Position numbers and translations under genes: made by a program
NCBI GenBank assembly: GCA_963576475.1
Contig: OY754981.1
Coordinates: forward strand, 20,991,683 to 21,055,682
From: Molanna angustata
Taxonomy: Eukaryota; Arthropoda; Insecta; Trichoptera; Molannidae
Direction: 5' to 3'
Length of the DNA stretch: 64,000 bases
The notes under the pieces: generated by a model
Database searches by the model: none
What the model was told of the DNA's origin: nothing
Seen by the model: the letters and a program-made list of their open reading frames with translations, nothing else
Shown: in pieces, positions 34,997 through 46,747 of the stretch
Layout of the letters: each line of letters begins with the position of its first letter
How positions within the stretch are numbered: position 1 is the first letter of the stretch

Positions 34997-35233
34997 CTTT
35001 ATTTTCATAGTGACACTAAACAAAAAAAAAATTTCACCATCAGGGATTAAAGTTTTGGATTTTTGTATTTAATTTGAAAAAATACAAATCGCAATAATGC
35101 CAATTGGTGGCCAATATATGAACGAGGGTGTTTTTGTATTCAATAGATAGCGCTCATCTAAAATGCATAGCTGGTTATAAAAATTAAAAATTTAATATTT
35201 ATAATTTTGTATAGTGTCACTATGAAAATAAAG
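34997..35233. mobile_element. MITE with perfect 22-bp TIRs
   Basis: CTTTATTTTCATAGTGACAC plus TA at 34997-35018 is matched exactly in reverse complement at 35212-35233. The 237-bp element has no coding sequence. No TSD longer than 2 bp was found, so the superfamily is open. Confidence 0.7.
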
Positions 35234-35329
35234 ACATATTATTATGTCAATAGAACTTGTACTGGGTAGAACAGAAATTTTCTGAGTGATCTGAATCATG
35301 CCTTTAAAAATAATAAATTTGTCGGATGT

Positions 35330-35545
35330 TTGATATGTGCTCCGTTTTGTTGTGCGCATCTTTTTTTTGTTGTGCCGGTTTAATTCAATGTAATTCATTC
35401 CAGTATTCATAAATTGAGACACGTGGGGTATAAAATGGAAATGTGAGTTTCCAGTAGTCGATGCTTCCCCCTCAGTCCCCCTACTACCTTTCTCCCTTCC
35501 CATACTGTTATCAAATTTATCATAATTTTATTAAATAAAATATCT
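35330..35545. repeat. Dispersed repeat R3 (copy at 6540)
   Basis: It shares the ordered blocks 'ttgttgtgcgcatctt', 'ttgagacacgtggggtataa', 'cgatgcttccccct' and 'cccttcccat' with RARS2 intron 2. Confidence 0.65.
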
Positions 35546-35704
35546 TGTAAATACATGTTATATTACAAGATATTTTATTCAAGACACTATAAAAATTACC
35601 ATTATATTTTAGTATAATTTTTTTTGTTGCTGTTGTATTTTATTAAATAAATAAAAATTATATATTTTGCCGTGGGCCGCCAGTTGATTATCGCTGGTTT
35701 ACAG

Positions 35705-36160
35705 CACAATACCATGTTGGTATGTGTCATAAAATTATCAACAGAATTCCGCGTCTCATATATATAGCGGTTGTAGTTGGAACACTGACCCCCATAATAA
35801 TTATTAAGGTGATTTAAAATATACCTAGTAGTAAAAAAATGTCTAATTACTTCAAAAAAGGAGGTTATTTATTTATTTTAATTTACGGCTTAAAAGTAAT
35901 GCATGATAAATATCAAACACTGCGGTGCATAACATAAATATGTACTTATGTACTTTCCAATATAAACGAAAAATTAAAAGAATAGCATGTTAATATCATG
36001 ACAAATGCATACAAGAAAAGCAAAAAGATCAATAGAAATAACATAAAATTATATATTAAATGAAAATAAAAAGTGAAATAAAACGAGTGGGTTGTGGACA
36101 ACGCACAACGGAAAATTTTCAACATTTTTATGAAATGAATTTGTTCAATATTTTTTTTTA
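35705..36160. other. AT-rich stretch without recognised features
   Basis: Nothing coding or repeated was noticed beyond low-complexity A/T runs. The 127-codon minus-strand frame at 35946-36329 is low-complexity. Confidence 0.4.
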
Positions 36161-36164
36161 AATA

Positions 36165-36770
36165 TTTTATTATGAAAACTTGATAATTCTTCAATGCCAT
36201 TTTATGAAAGTGATGTGCCTTTTTACCAATTTGAATATAAAAATTTAAAATTTTAAGTTTCCTGAGCTTGAGGTCACTTTGAAATAATTGACAGTTAAAA
36301 AAAAAGAGAAGTACTAATTTTATTGACAAACATTTTTTTCCAACATCTCAATATAGACGAAGTAGGGATGTTGTAGAAGAACCAGGAACTCGTTCTCCTA
36401 CAATATCCCTACTTCGTCTCTATTGAGATGTTAGAAAAAAAATGTTTGTCAATATAAATATCATTTGACTCCCGAAAGGGAAAAAATCCAATGTTTGCGT
36501 ATATGCAATTAAAAAAGAATATTTGGTGAGAAGTACTATTCAGATATCCTTTAAAATCTAATATATCATTTACTTATGTTTTTTTTATAGGAATTGTTAC
36601 TTAAAGGTAAAATGCTACCTATTCAGCTTTATATTTTATTATTCTCCATTTATCCAACTGCCGTTTTGTTAAAGAGAATTTATTTCTCTTAACATATCGA
36701 CAAAGTATCGAGCCAAGATACGCGAGATATGTATGCCAGATCTATATTTTTCATGGTTTTTCCAACTTTG
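36165..36770. repeat. Dispersed repeat R4, blocks B then A, split by a MITE
   Basis: Block B (36165-36320 and 36520-36560) and block A (36675-36770) recur at 13430-13580 and 12710-12800, where the order is reversed (A then B). The MITE at 36323 lies inside. Confidence 0.55.
36323..36452. mobile_element. 130-bp hairpin MITE with TA target duplication (Tc1/mariner-type)
   Basis: TIRs of about 60 bp start TTGACAAACATTTTTTT and include 'cgaagtagggat' on both arms, with about five mismatches. TA flanks both sides (36321-36322, 36453-36454). The foldback shape and TA insertion fit a mariner-mobilised MITE. Confidence 0.75.
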
Positions 36771-36959
36771 AAACCAAATTTTCATTTCTTGTACAAATGT
36801 AGGTACAGAAATAAAATTTCGAAGATAAGACGTTTTTGGTACCTTATCAGTTGGCCAGACGTATGAGTTTTTATCAAAAATAGCCGGTTTCATTCCCAGC
36901 ACGGTAAAAATTTGTTCCGATTCGATTTTTCGATATTTCGATTTGGTATTTTTTAAATA

Positions 36960-37162
36960 CATACATATTACATACCGTCACGCCATGTCTCTTACGGGGT
37001 AAGCAGAGAGAAGCGAGCGCCATACTCCTCTATTTTGCACAAATTCTTGGCTTCCTTACATCCATTCTTCGTCGATTATTCAAGCATCATATGTTTCCTT
37101 CTTTCAAAATATCATTCACATGGTCATGCCATCTCTTTCCGGGGTGGCCTTATTAAGATAGA
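36960..37162 (-). mobile_element. 5'-truncated non-LTR tail, type 1
   Basis: It closely matches 8210-8442 ('gtcacgccatgtctcttacg', 'gcagagagaagcgagcgcca', 'cacatggtcatgccatctct'). A possible 8-bp TSD TTTAAATA lies at 36952-36959 and 37163-37170. Confidence 0.65.
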
Positions 37163-37170
37163 TTTAAATA

Positions 37171-37794
37171 TTTTGATTTAAAAATTCAATCAATAAATGC
37201 ATGAAATTTGGGTTTTAAAATAAAAAAAAAATAAATGATACATCTAGATTTAAAAAGTTCGAACTAAAATATCGACATAAATACTTATTCGTTGATAATA
37301 AAATAATATTTCCAGTAATCAATTTCTCCACTGTAATATTTTTTATTGTATTGAAATTTCTAGTGTGAATACAAAAGCGACCGACAAAACAGATTATTAT
37401 ATTAGGCACACAGATATTTTTAAATTATGTAGTTTCCATTAAAATCAAGCAATGTAGGTATAGTCCGTTTAATTTAATAATTCATTTTTTTTTAATTGCA
37501 TTGGTAAGATTTCTTAGTGTTGTCGGATGAAAGAAACTAAACTGTAAAAATATTATGACAACCCAACTGGCTACCTGCGTTTTAGGCAAACCTTTGTTAC
37601 CAGTATTAAAAATTTATCTATTTATGACTGATACTGTTTGGATATGTGCACAAAACCAAATGTATGGTAGTCACTTTAGTTCGGTTAATTTTAACATGAA
37701 ATTTTGTTACTATCAACAAAATATTGTTTTTAGTGTGAACCTCACTAGATGTGTCTGTTTATATATTTTGAAATTTCGGGCTCTGTAAATTGAG
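37171..37794. other. Intronic stretch without recognised features
   Basis: AT-rich. No coding or repeat structure was noticed. Confidence 0.4.
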
Positions 37795-38050
37795 CGGATC
37801 AAAAGTTATAAGAGACGGACGGATATACACCCACAGACACACAGTCACACAAAACTCACATAAAATGTTCTACTCCGAATTCTTAGTAAATCCATGTATT
37901 GGAGCATATATTATATGCTACGAAGCCTCTAAGTTGGTGTTTTTAGCATGCAAAAAGTCCACTACGCCATACAAAATGTTCCTTGGTACACGCATCTTGG
38001 ATTTAAACTGCCTCGTCCTTCAATAGAATTTCATTCTCTTGAACGAATCG
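37795..38050. repeat. Dispersed repeat R2 (copy at 3240)
   Basis: It shares 'aaatgttctactccgaattc', 'gctacgaagcctctaa.ttgg' and 'atttcattctcttgaacgaa' with 3240-3500. Confidence 0.65.
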
Positions 38051-40034
38051 ATATAGATCACGCAAACTTGGAGAAATAAATTCTTTAATATTCGTCACAA
38101 AGAAAGCATGATAATAATAATAGTTGTTTTTTGACATTCCCCGAAAACAAAAAAATCAGTTTTAAATTTATAATTTACAGAGTAGCGAAATATTTGTGTA
38201 AGCAGCTCCGTAGAACAAAATTCGCCAGACTGTCAACTACATATATGCAAGTTCACAAACATAAAAACTCAAAAGGAGTTATTAAGTGGAACGTTCTGTA
38301 GTTTGTGGATATATCGTTGCATTATGATTGATTTCATGTCTGTTATTATTTTAGCTTTTGACCCATTTTCCCACAAGTCGCTTGATGTATGTAATTTCGT
38401 CCAAATTTTTTGGTCGTGCAATTCGTCGGGTGTGTAATGTGAGGCAACGATTGAATGAACTTTATTAAGTCCGTGCACGTAATTATATAATATGACATAA
38501 TGAAAGTAAAAGTGGACTGAACGACTCAGTTCTGCGATGGAGTGAGATAGATGTACATATTATGTACCTACCTACATAATACACATACGAAACAGTATTG
38601 GGTGTTAGCCGCTTATAAACTTGTACTTTGTATACCCATGTAAAGCCGCAAACATTATAGGTAATGTTCGGCTCATAATTATGTATCTGTTAGTGTAATT
38701 ATACTGATTTTATTATCATTTTGGGTTATAATCATGGGTTGATTTTATTAACTGTTTAACGTGTGAAATGATTTCCTCGCTGAGAAAAAGCAGCGAATAA
38801 AGAAGCAGAGATCTGAAGATTAAAGAAAATCGTGTCTATTAAGTACTTATTATTAATAGGGTGGACGCACCAGTCACAAACCAGTTAAGAGAAAAATCAA
38901 CTTTGTGTTGATAATATAGGTATGTAATAAAAATGATGAAATAGGGGATTGATTTTTTTTTCTAAGGTGTGCTATTTAATGACAAATAGACATGCTAATT
39001 CAAAATTTCCATAACCCCCACGATTTTTTTACTTTTTTTATTTTCATACATAATGGACGAATGTATCTGGAGTTGACCAGTAAGATCTAGCTGTTGACCA
39101 AATTAGTACCAATCATTGACCACGTAATAAAAATGAGAATTGAATAATGAATAATTGGTACTGAAGCGATTAACTCAGTGTGTTTGCATCATTAAATTTA
39201 CTTAATATAATATTTAAACAGCTACTTACTTTTAAAAATAAAAGTTGGTTAGGTATCTGACCTCTGATCCAAGGGTACAGGGTTTAATTTTCGGTGGAGA
39301 CACAGTTTTTAATTGTCTGGATTTGTGAGACGATTAATAAGTCTCCAGAACGAGGCAACTTGTTGGGTACAAACAATACCTATATGTATTAATGGTTCAG
39401 AGAGCCCATTTTATTATTTTATAATTTACTATGATTATTATTTTATAATCGGGGAGAAAATCATAGACAGTAAAATTTTGTTTTGTGAAATTGTGGTGAA
39501 TGGAAATATTATACAGCAATATTTTGTTGTACGGAAGATTAATTTATATTCGTAGAATAAAGAAGTTTTTTTATAATTTTATAAATGAAATGTTGAGTTT
39601 CTATGCAACATTGTCACTCATTCATATTTTTGGTATATGAATTATAACTTTTGGTTTTATATAAATGAATATTATATGATTCACCTTGTAAAATTAAATA
39701 TGTAACTCTGTGTATACCTACATTTCATCTGAATCGTTCTCAACTATGATTGGCCTCGTGTCATGTCCGTGAGTCGTCCTACTTTTTTGTTCTATTAATT
39801 ATATTATCCAAGTACTTACTTATATATCTACCTATATCTATTTGTTACCTACAGCTTGCATTGACCTGATGACATTATATAGTTAACGTAAGTAGGTACT
39901 TTCCTAATATAATTGTCTAGAGGTATTTAGAAATGTTGCGAAAGTGTTTATAGCTATTACATACGATGTGTAGCTATAACATACCCAATTTATTGGTATT
40001 TATGTATGTATGGTGTAGTATTGGTCCGAATTTA
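38051..40034. other. Intronic stretch with one SINE
   Basis: Only the SINE at 39240 is recognised. A 69-codon minus-strand frame at 38269-38478 is not low-complexity but has no recognisable domain. Confidence 0.4.
39240..39370 (+). mobile_element. tRNA-derived SINE, family B, 5'-truncated
   Basis: It begins inside the tRNA head (gttggttaggtatctgacct), with a damaged B box (tacagggtttaattttcggt). The body is 'gagacacagtttttaattgt', 'gtctccagaacgaggcaact'. Confidence 0.65.
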
Positions 40035-41127
40035 AGCCGGCCTGACACCAGGTAATATTACAACTCATATTTCAACTCATTGGAATATGAACTGAAAAAT
40101 GACACTGTGCCTGACACGATATCATTTAAATGACTTAAAAATTTTATGACTCTAAAAACATTATATTGAAATTACATATCGATATTATAGCAATTATCCC
40201 TCTCGACTGTCAAATAACTTGCATTTTTGGGTTCATTAATGATTCTCATGCGCGCATGTCAAACCGAAGGAAGAGATGGCCGCTGGACACAACCTGCCAA
40301 ACCCCATTTGGAGAGCACTAAATAGATTGAGAACTGGGGTGTCGCGCTGCAATAGTAACCTCAAAAAATGGGGCTACAAGGAGGACGATACCTGCGAGTG
40401 CGGGGACATACAGGACCACCAACACCTTATGATATGTCCGAAAGTCGGAGACATGCGCGCGGGAGGACCTAATTGCCGCAAATGACAGGGCCGTACATGT
40501 GGCCAACTACTGGAAGTTCTTTATTTGATGAATCCGGACACGGAAAGTAAGTAAGTAATGATTCTCGCTTGTTTTTTTATTACATTTTGAGTTTGATTAC
40601 CTGTTTCGAAATATTATGAAAATCAAATGAGACGCTCTAGCAAAAAATCAAGGAGTTTTTTTTAGCATATTAAACGAACAACTCTCATTAGAATATCCAT
40701 TTTCATTAGAAAAATGAGATTTTTTGAAAATAAATGGAATGTATTTCTAATACTTAAAACCATACATTCAAAGGCCAAATATATAGTGACGCGAGAAGCA
40801 ATATCCTAAAAAACAGTAGTGAGAACATTCCAAATCATAGCAATTATATCGAAGAACTCCGATGTGCCGATATTTTTTATAGCTAGGAATGTACGTCTCG
40901 ATCAATCAAAAATTAAAAAAAAGAAATACGAAAAAATCTTTACAAAACATTATGAATTAAAAAAATATTTCTTCCTTTGTATGACGAATGACAATGTAGT
41001 AGATACATAGATAAGCATAGACAAAAGAGATACACACTTTCAGTTCATATGACTTCAAAAATTACTGCAAACACAACTTTTCAACTCATGTTCTACATGA
41101 GTTGGAATATTACCTCGTGGCTGGCTT
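40035..41127. mobile_element. 1.1-kb TIR element, superfamily open, with TA flanks
   Basis: The ends pair as AGCCGGCC...AGGTAATATTACAACTCAT and, in reverse complement from the right, AAGCCAGCC...AGGTAATATTCCAACTCAT. Subterminal 'caactcat' is repeated at both ends. TA flanks both sides (40033-40034, 41128-41129). It contains a LINE insertion at 40248 and no transposase. Confidence 0.55.
40248..40555 (+). mobile_element. 5'-truncated non-LTR retrotransposon 3' end
   Basis: It encodes the RNase H/zinc-finger end of a LINE polymerase (WRALNRLRTGVSRCNSNLKKWG, CECGDIQDHQHLMICP), then ANYWKFF in a shifted frame. It ends in an (AAGT)n tail. An 11-bp TSD TAATGATTCTC (40237-40247, 40556-40566) flanks it. 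Confidence 0.85.
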
Positions 41128-41220
41128 TAGTGACGCATGGAAACAAACGCTCTTCGAAATGTACAAAGGAAAATAATAACAAAATATATCGACAACTGTA
41201 ACCCCAGTTTAATAATATAA

Positions 41221-41411
41221 CTTACTTACTTCCGATGGCCATACAACTCCGGTAGAGCTTTAGCCTCCTGAACAATAGCTTTCCAAGCCTTCCTGTCAGC
41301 TGCAGTGGACTCTCAGTCATCACAAGCATTCAGCACGTTCAGATCTCGGGTAACATGTCATTGTCCATCAATCTCTGCCTTGGTCTACCCATGGGTCTCT
41401 TGCCCACAGGG
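41221..41411 (-). mobile_element. 5'-truncated non-LTR tail, type 3
   Basis: The minus strand reads GKRPMGRPRQRLMDN, then a KAWKAIVQEAKAL-type segment in another frame. It has an (AAGT)n tail and a 12-bp TSD TTAATAATATAA (41209-41220, 41412-41423). Confidence 0.8.
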
Positions 41412-41838
41412 TTAATAATATAAGTGATATTAAATTTGTCTCATTGGTTTTATGTATTTTTTGTTTTTTTTTTTCTGGTTTTGATACAGTATGTATGTAC
41501 ACCATAGCAGTTTTTAAATCGTGGAAGAGATGACAATGGACGGTGAGTGCGGTTTTGCGGGAGAAAATCGGCGTTCGTCGGTTTGTATGGGTGCAAACGT
41601 GTACTTCACTGATGTGTATTGGATTTCTGTTGCAAAATGTTACACCTGTTCACCCAGAATTAACTTGTCAAAGTTAACGGAATGGGTATTATATTGTTTT
41701 ACATATGAAACTGAGATTATACTAAATGGAAATAAATGAAGACAATGACTATGCTCCTCCCTCGAACACGAGATCCGATCTCAACTAAGACATGAATAGA
41801 TCTTTATACGTAGTTTAATTTTAAGATGCTTATTATTA

Positions 41839-42360
41839 TTATTTATTTATAGGCAGGCAGCCAAGGCTGATCTGCTTATATCCACTGTCGAATTTTATTA
41901 TTTGGTTGTAACTATTTTGCTGTGTCCAAAAAAAGTCCAGTCTATTCTTGAAAATATTAACATTTTCAGCATCCAAAACATGATGGGTCAGTTTATTCCA
42001 AGTATTCAACACTCTATTTGAAATAAAATGCTTTCGAGGATTTGTCGAGAACCTACTCTTCACAAGTTTTAAGCTATGGCCACGCAAACTAGTGTTATGA
42101 CTATATTAAAAGATTTTTCATGTTTACACAGCTATAATGGCTTGATAATATTTTGAATGTTTCAACAAGATCTCCACGTTCTCTTCGGTTTTCCATTTTG
42201 ACAGTTTTAAGAAGTTAAATCTTTCCTCGTATGTTAAGTTGCGAATTGTCCTGGGAATTTTCGTAAAACGTCTTTGGACCCTCTCAAGTAAGTCAATGTC
42301 CTTGGAAAAATAGGGACTCCATTGTCTGGAAACCATATACCAACAATGTTCTAATAAATG
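41839..42360 (-). mobile_element. CR1-like non-LTR retrotransposon, C-terminal fragment
   Basis: The minus strand encodes SRQWSPYFSKDIDLLERVQR and NLTYEERFNFLKLSKWKTEE. After a break come MRGHSLKLVKSRFSTNPRK and NRVLNTWNKLTHHVLDAENV. This is the typical end of insect CR1/L2-type polymerases. A stop and a frameshift near 42124-42090 show it is dead. Confidence 0.8.
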
Positions 42361-43635
42361 CTTTATATATTTTTATCATTAAGTTTTCTGTGATGTTCTG
42401 GAAGTATTATGAAATGTATTTTTTTTTAAATAATGTATCTGTAGTAGTTATTTTTCATCAAGTTTAAAAAATAAAAAAAATGTCATTCCTCAGTCTGTTC
42501 AGAATTGTATCTCGTCTTGTTCTGTCCATTATTACAGGATTTTCAATCTCCGAAAACCTTCGATCTCGTCATGGACGTCATACATAGAGGCGAATCATTC
42601 ACATTCACGAAGCCACGGAAGAGTATACGCATACTCAGTTAAGAGATATCTTGATTTCATTAAGAAGAATCTTTTTTTAGTCAAAATCACTGAAGATCAT
42701 AGATATTGTTCTCCCAATAGGCATTTAAAATTGGTAGATTGGTCTTACAAATCTTTTCAATATTCAATAAAGTTTGTGAGCCTTGTCCTGTGACGAAATG
42801 CACGAGAATATTTGTATTTCGTTTATTTTGAAAACTATGGTAACAAACATACCAAGAAAAAATTCAGACGGGAAAAGCCACGGATAGTAACCACACTCTC
42901 TCAGGTAGAGATATCTTTTTATAGATGCAAAGGTAAGATTGGTATAGGTAGGTACATTATGTAGGTACTTGCTTACACCGTAATGTAACATTATTAAAGA
43001 GAAGATTTCTTTGGAATGCCTTCTCAATTTGCGTGGCTTCATACTGTTGGTTTTGTGGGCATATCCGGGTGTTTCGCATCGCCAGGTTTTCTTGTTCGCA
43101 CTATCTTGCAATTTTAACTGTCACACCAATATGAAAGTTTGCTATATAATTGTCTATCACAAGTAATTACTTATATACCGAAACAAAATTTATCGCTATT
43201 CGCTGATAAAATTTGCTGATAAATATTTTATGTCGTTTTGACAGTGACAAGTCTGTATAGAAGTCTACAACGCGTATTTTCTCAGGTGCGTTGCATTAAG
43301 AATGAGGACAGTATGTGATATTTTTGGTGATCTATACTTTAATTAGTTGTGACTTTTAAATATCACTTGTCCCTTTTAGATTTCATTTGTTAGCAATACT
43401 CGTGACATTATCACCAAACACCGCGATAAAATTATTCTTTTTGAAAGTAAAAATAAGCCGTTTGACTCAACACTTACCACTTGTCAGCGTCCTGGGTTCG
43501 ATTCCCAGCAAGGTGGAAATTTTGAGAGGCAGCAGTTATATATTTCAGCCTATAGAAATTCTGCGGAACTTAATTCATCATCCAAACTAATTATTTTATA
43601 AAAAAATATTTTCTCTGTGCTGAATACATTACTTA
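42361..43635. other. Intronic stretch with one tRNA-like segment
   Basis: A tRNA-like plus-strand segment lies at 43440-43520 (B-box-like cctgggttcgattcccagca). A 115-codon minus-strand frame (42764-43111) has no recognisable domain. Nothing else was seen. Confidence 0.4.
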
Positions 43636-43675
43636 GTTAAAAGGAATCTAAATTTGGCAATAAACTCGCCACTTT

Positions 43676-43863
43676 TTGGTCACTTGAAATTGGATTAGTC
43701 GACATAAGCCGACGAATTTTCGAATCACTTGAAATTGGATTAGTCGACATAAGCCGACGAATTTTCGAATCACTTGAATTTGGATTAGTCGACATAAGCC
43801 GACGAATTTTCGTATCACTTGAAATTGGATTAGTCGACATGAGCCGACGAATTTTCGAATCGA
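43676..43863 (-). repeat. 45-bp minisatellite, about four units
   Basis: The unit is 'cacttgaaattggattagtc' then 'gacataagccgacgaatttt' and 'cgaat'. Being 45 bp it keeps frame and reads MSTNPISSDSKIRRL on the minus strand, but nothing suggests a real protein. Confidence 0.85.
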
Positions 43864-44546
43864 CGATTTTTTTATTGTACCACGAGAGATTGTACTGTAA
43901 GAGATTTGTGTTTCATCACCGTTGTTGCGTTGCAATTTATTGTGTTTGGACCTTGGCTTCTTGAAAAAGTTCTTTTGTTATTCAAAGCGTAGTGCCCTTG
44001 TATGATCTTGACTGTTTATATTTTTGTTTTTAGATATGTTGTCAACAAGCCATTTTCTAGATGGTTGATTTCCTGTGTATGAAATATTCTGTTATTACAG
44101 ACTCCCTTCTGATTAATTTTATGAATAGTAAGTAATAGTTAGAGTCGAAATCAGTGTTGCGTTATTGAAACATTTAAGTTAATGGTATGCGCACGTTCAT
44201 TGTCAATGTCAGTTATTGTATATGTTTTGCTTTATTGTGTGTTTTTTTACAGCGCGGTATGAAGAGACAAAATTAGAACGCCAAAATTATCCACCGAATT
44301 TAGATCAGAATGTCGCTATTTTCATATTATGCTTGTCGCTTTTCATAGATCATTGAGTAAACTCGTTCACTTGACACCTGCGATAAAAAATCACAACACA
44401 ACTTTCGAACGTAAAAATGTATCTATCCGAGAGTGATTTTGAAAATATCGTAAATATATACCTAATTACATACTACGGGGACCAAAATCCGGAGTTTTTT
44501 GTATTGAAACTTAATTTATTATCTTTTTTTTACATAATACCTTCAC

Positions 44547-44770
44547 TCACAAGTACTCTCCATTACCAGAACGAGCATGGTCTTCAACACTCACCTCATC
44601 ATGTTTAATGGGTTCAGACCACTTGAAAACTTGTGTGCGGCTCGAAGAATCCTCCTCAAAAGTCTGTTGAAGCATTTGGTAAGCTTCCATTGCCGACTTT
44701 ACGATCAGGAAACAAAATAACAAAAACTTTCTTTGTTCATTTAAATTAGTCGTAACGAATTTGCAGGCGG
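44547..44770 (-). pseudogene. mariner-family transposase, N-terminal helix-turn-helix fragment
   Basis: A minus-strand frame of about 74 codons reads FVTTNLNEQRKFLLFCFLIV, then KSAMEAYQMLQQTFEEDSSS and HDEVSVEDHARSGNG. It follows the Mos1-type HTH_48 layout: (K/R)-S-A-x-E-A-Y-x-M-L...R-T-Q-V-F-K-W...S-V-E-D-x-x-R-S-G. Mariner transposases cut and paste at TA. Here the frame ends in TGA at 44549 and no DD34D catalytic domain follows, so it is a remnant. The W-F-x-x-F part is altered. Confidence 0.75.
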
Positions 44771-45164
44771 AACAAAATAACAGTAAAAGAAAAGCAACAC
44801 TACGCTCAAACCTTAACCTAAAAATTGACGCCGCCTACACAGCTGTTTTGTGAAGGTCTTTACTAACCCCATCTAGCGGGAGAACTCTACAACGTCTACA
44901 AATGACATCGTATATGTGTACTTGCGGAATTACTAGATCCTGACTGTAAGAATCTTCCATCTTACTGGGCACTTGGCACAAGTGACTGAAATAGCACAAC
45001 ACAGTCGGAAAAACTCCTAAATAGGGTTGCCCAATTCGATAGGCCATAACATCAGGCATCCAGACCTACTCGTTGCTATTGCCAATGAATGACGGAAAGT
45101 AAAAACCATAGAGTCGCTCTAGAGACAATTATATGAACCAGATAGACCAATTATATATGGCTGC

Positions 45165-45205
45165 AGGTGATGTGCGCTGTAGCAGTTACCAAGAGATGAA
45201 GAGAC
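45165..45205 (+). mobile_element. Very short non-LTR tail, type 4
   Basis: 'ggtgatgtgcgctgtagcag' followed by 'ttaccaagagatgaagaga' reads GDVRCSSYQEMKR, as in the insertion at 57473. Confidence 0.55.
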
Positions 45206-45215
45206 AATATATCAA

Positions 45216-46577
45216 TCTTAAATCAATCTTAGGATTATGACCCATAAGGATATAAAATGCTAGACCTCTTCTTTCAATTCCTGACTCATGATTTTCTTTA
45301 CCGAGTTTCATAGTGTGTCCAATATAAACATATCTATCATCCTTTTTCATCTACAAAAATGCTATTCAATGGCTCTGCATTGCTTATAACTTGAGTTTTT
45401 TAAAAAACAATTCCAAATTGATTAAAATACCGTTGTTCAATTGATTAAATTGATTTGATCAGTTGCAATTGCGATCGTTTGTCAATAATTGATATTTGTT
45501 CAGTGTGAGTTTGTTACTCGTGATCTTCATACGCATGCCCCAATTTTTTTTTTCAAACACAAGACGCGTCATTGGTGTTCCTAAATGTATGGGTGTACTC
45601 GTTTGACATTAAAATATTTATTTAAATATACTACGAATGTCAGACGAGTATGTGACGAGACGATGTATGAATGTAAACGAGACATTGAATGATGATGAAA
45701 ATTAGCGGCGTTTTCATAAGTTATGTCTAATAAGACAACTTGAAAACCGATTTGTTTTTACTATTTAATTGTATAACATATTCAAAATAATCAATCCCAT
45801 GATACAAAAAAAGATAAATAAAAAATAACAAATTGTCCTTTTATTAGAGTACAAGCTCTCGGGTGTAAAGGAGACACTTAAAAACAAAAAAAATCTACAG
45901 AATTATTGCCATACTAAATGGAGTGAATATTATTCAGTCAATATTTGTTAAATCTATTTTATTTTTTATTTTCCTTTTGAAATCATTATATTCAGTTGCC
46001 AGTCTCGAATCTGTTTCGAGTTGATTGAACCACACCACCCCAAATATATATACCTACATAATCAAATTAGGTAAAATTCAAACGAGATGAATAATTCTAC
46101 AAGTTATATTCATCTTAATACGACGACCGCTTTGTTTTGTAAGGGCATTTTCAACTGATTATTATAAAAAAAACACCTTATGTTCTAACTTATACTTAGT
46201 ACATTCAAGGCTTCATACTGGAATCAAACCTGCGTCGAGTCGAAATTTTTTATATACCACAGTACAATTTGTTCTCAACAATTATTTGATATTCATAACT
46301 AAGATTAGATTAGGTATAGGTACATACTTATTTTGCCATACCTACACATTTCTTTCAATTTTTTTTTTTTTGTTAACAATTATAATGGAACATAAAAAAA
46401 CATTACAGTCAATCATCTAATCGTTTTGGTTATGCGGGTATATATTTGTTAAGTTCATTTTTTTTCTGGAGACAGTTTTCCCTCCCAAAAACTGCTTAGC
46501 AATTTGGCGGGAAAATATGAATGTAACACTTTTTTTTAATTTAATAAAATGCAATAAGCGAATTTAATTAGTCAAGA
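45216..46577. other. Intronic stretch without recognised features
   Basis: AT-rich. No coding or repeat structure was noticed. Confidence 0.4.
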
Positions 46578-46747
46578 CAGCCCCCCTAGACATCGTGTCA
46601 TTTAGCTCAAGAAAAGAAACAAGAAATGATAACTCAATGTATGGAAGTGACAGTTGTCACGTGACTGGCAACTGTCACTTCCATACATTGAGTTATCTTT
46701 TCTTCTTTCTTTTCTTGAGCTAAATGACACATTGTCTAGAGGGGCTG
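46578..46747. mobile_element. Hairpin MITE, about 75-bp arms
   Basis: The ends pair as CAGCCCCCCTAGACATCGTG and, inverted, CAGCCCCTCTAGACAATGTG. They continue with 'tcatttagctcaagaaaag' and 'actcaatgtatggaagtgac' on both arms. No clear TSD was found. Confidence 0.75.

Larger units (their letters stand above)
33442..35696. mobile_element. hAT-like element, non-autonomous, with nested insertions
   Basis: The left end CAGTGGTATTCAACTTTCTA and the inverted right end CAGCGATAATCAACTGGCGG share the hAT-type CAG...TCAACT pattern. Both are followed inward by a copy of 'cc.tggg.cc' or its near match. The flanking 8-mers TCTTACAG (33434) and GTTTACAG (35697) agree at six of eight sites, the hAT TSD length. 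No transposase frame is visible in 2255 bp; the interior holds other repeats. Confidence 0.55.

Noticed and set aside
35946..36329. 127-codon minus-strand frame
   Set aside because: Low-complexity F/L/I/Y-rich translation of A/T-rich sequence overlapping repeat R4.
38269..38478. 69-codon minus-strand frame of ordinary composition
   Set aside because: No recognisable domain, no supporting splice context; kept only as a note.
42764..43111. 115-codon minus-strand frame
   Set aside because: No recognisable family; hydrophobic and AT-driven toward its end.
43637..43935. Two overlapping repeat-peptide frames
   Set aside because: Translation of a 45-bp minisatellite in two frames.
44835..45059. 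74-codon minus-strand frame next to the mariner fragment
   Set aside because: Does not resemble mariner or any family I know; no splice or start support.
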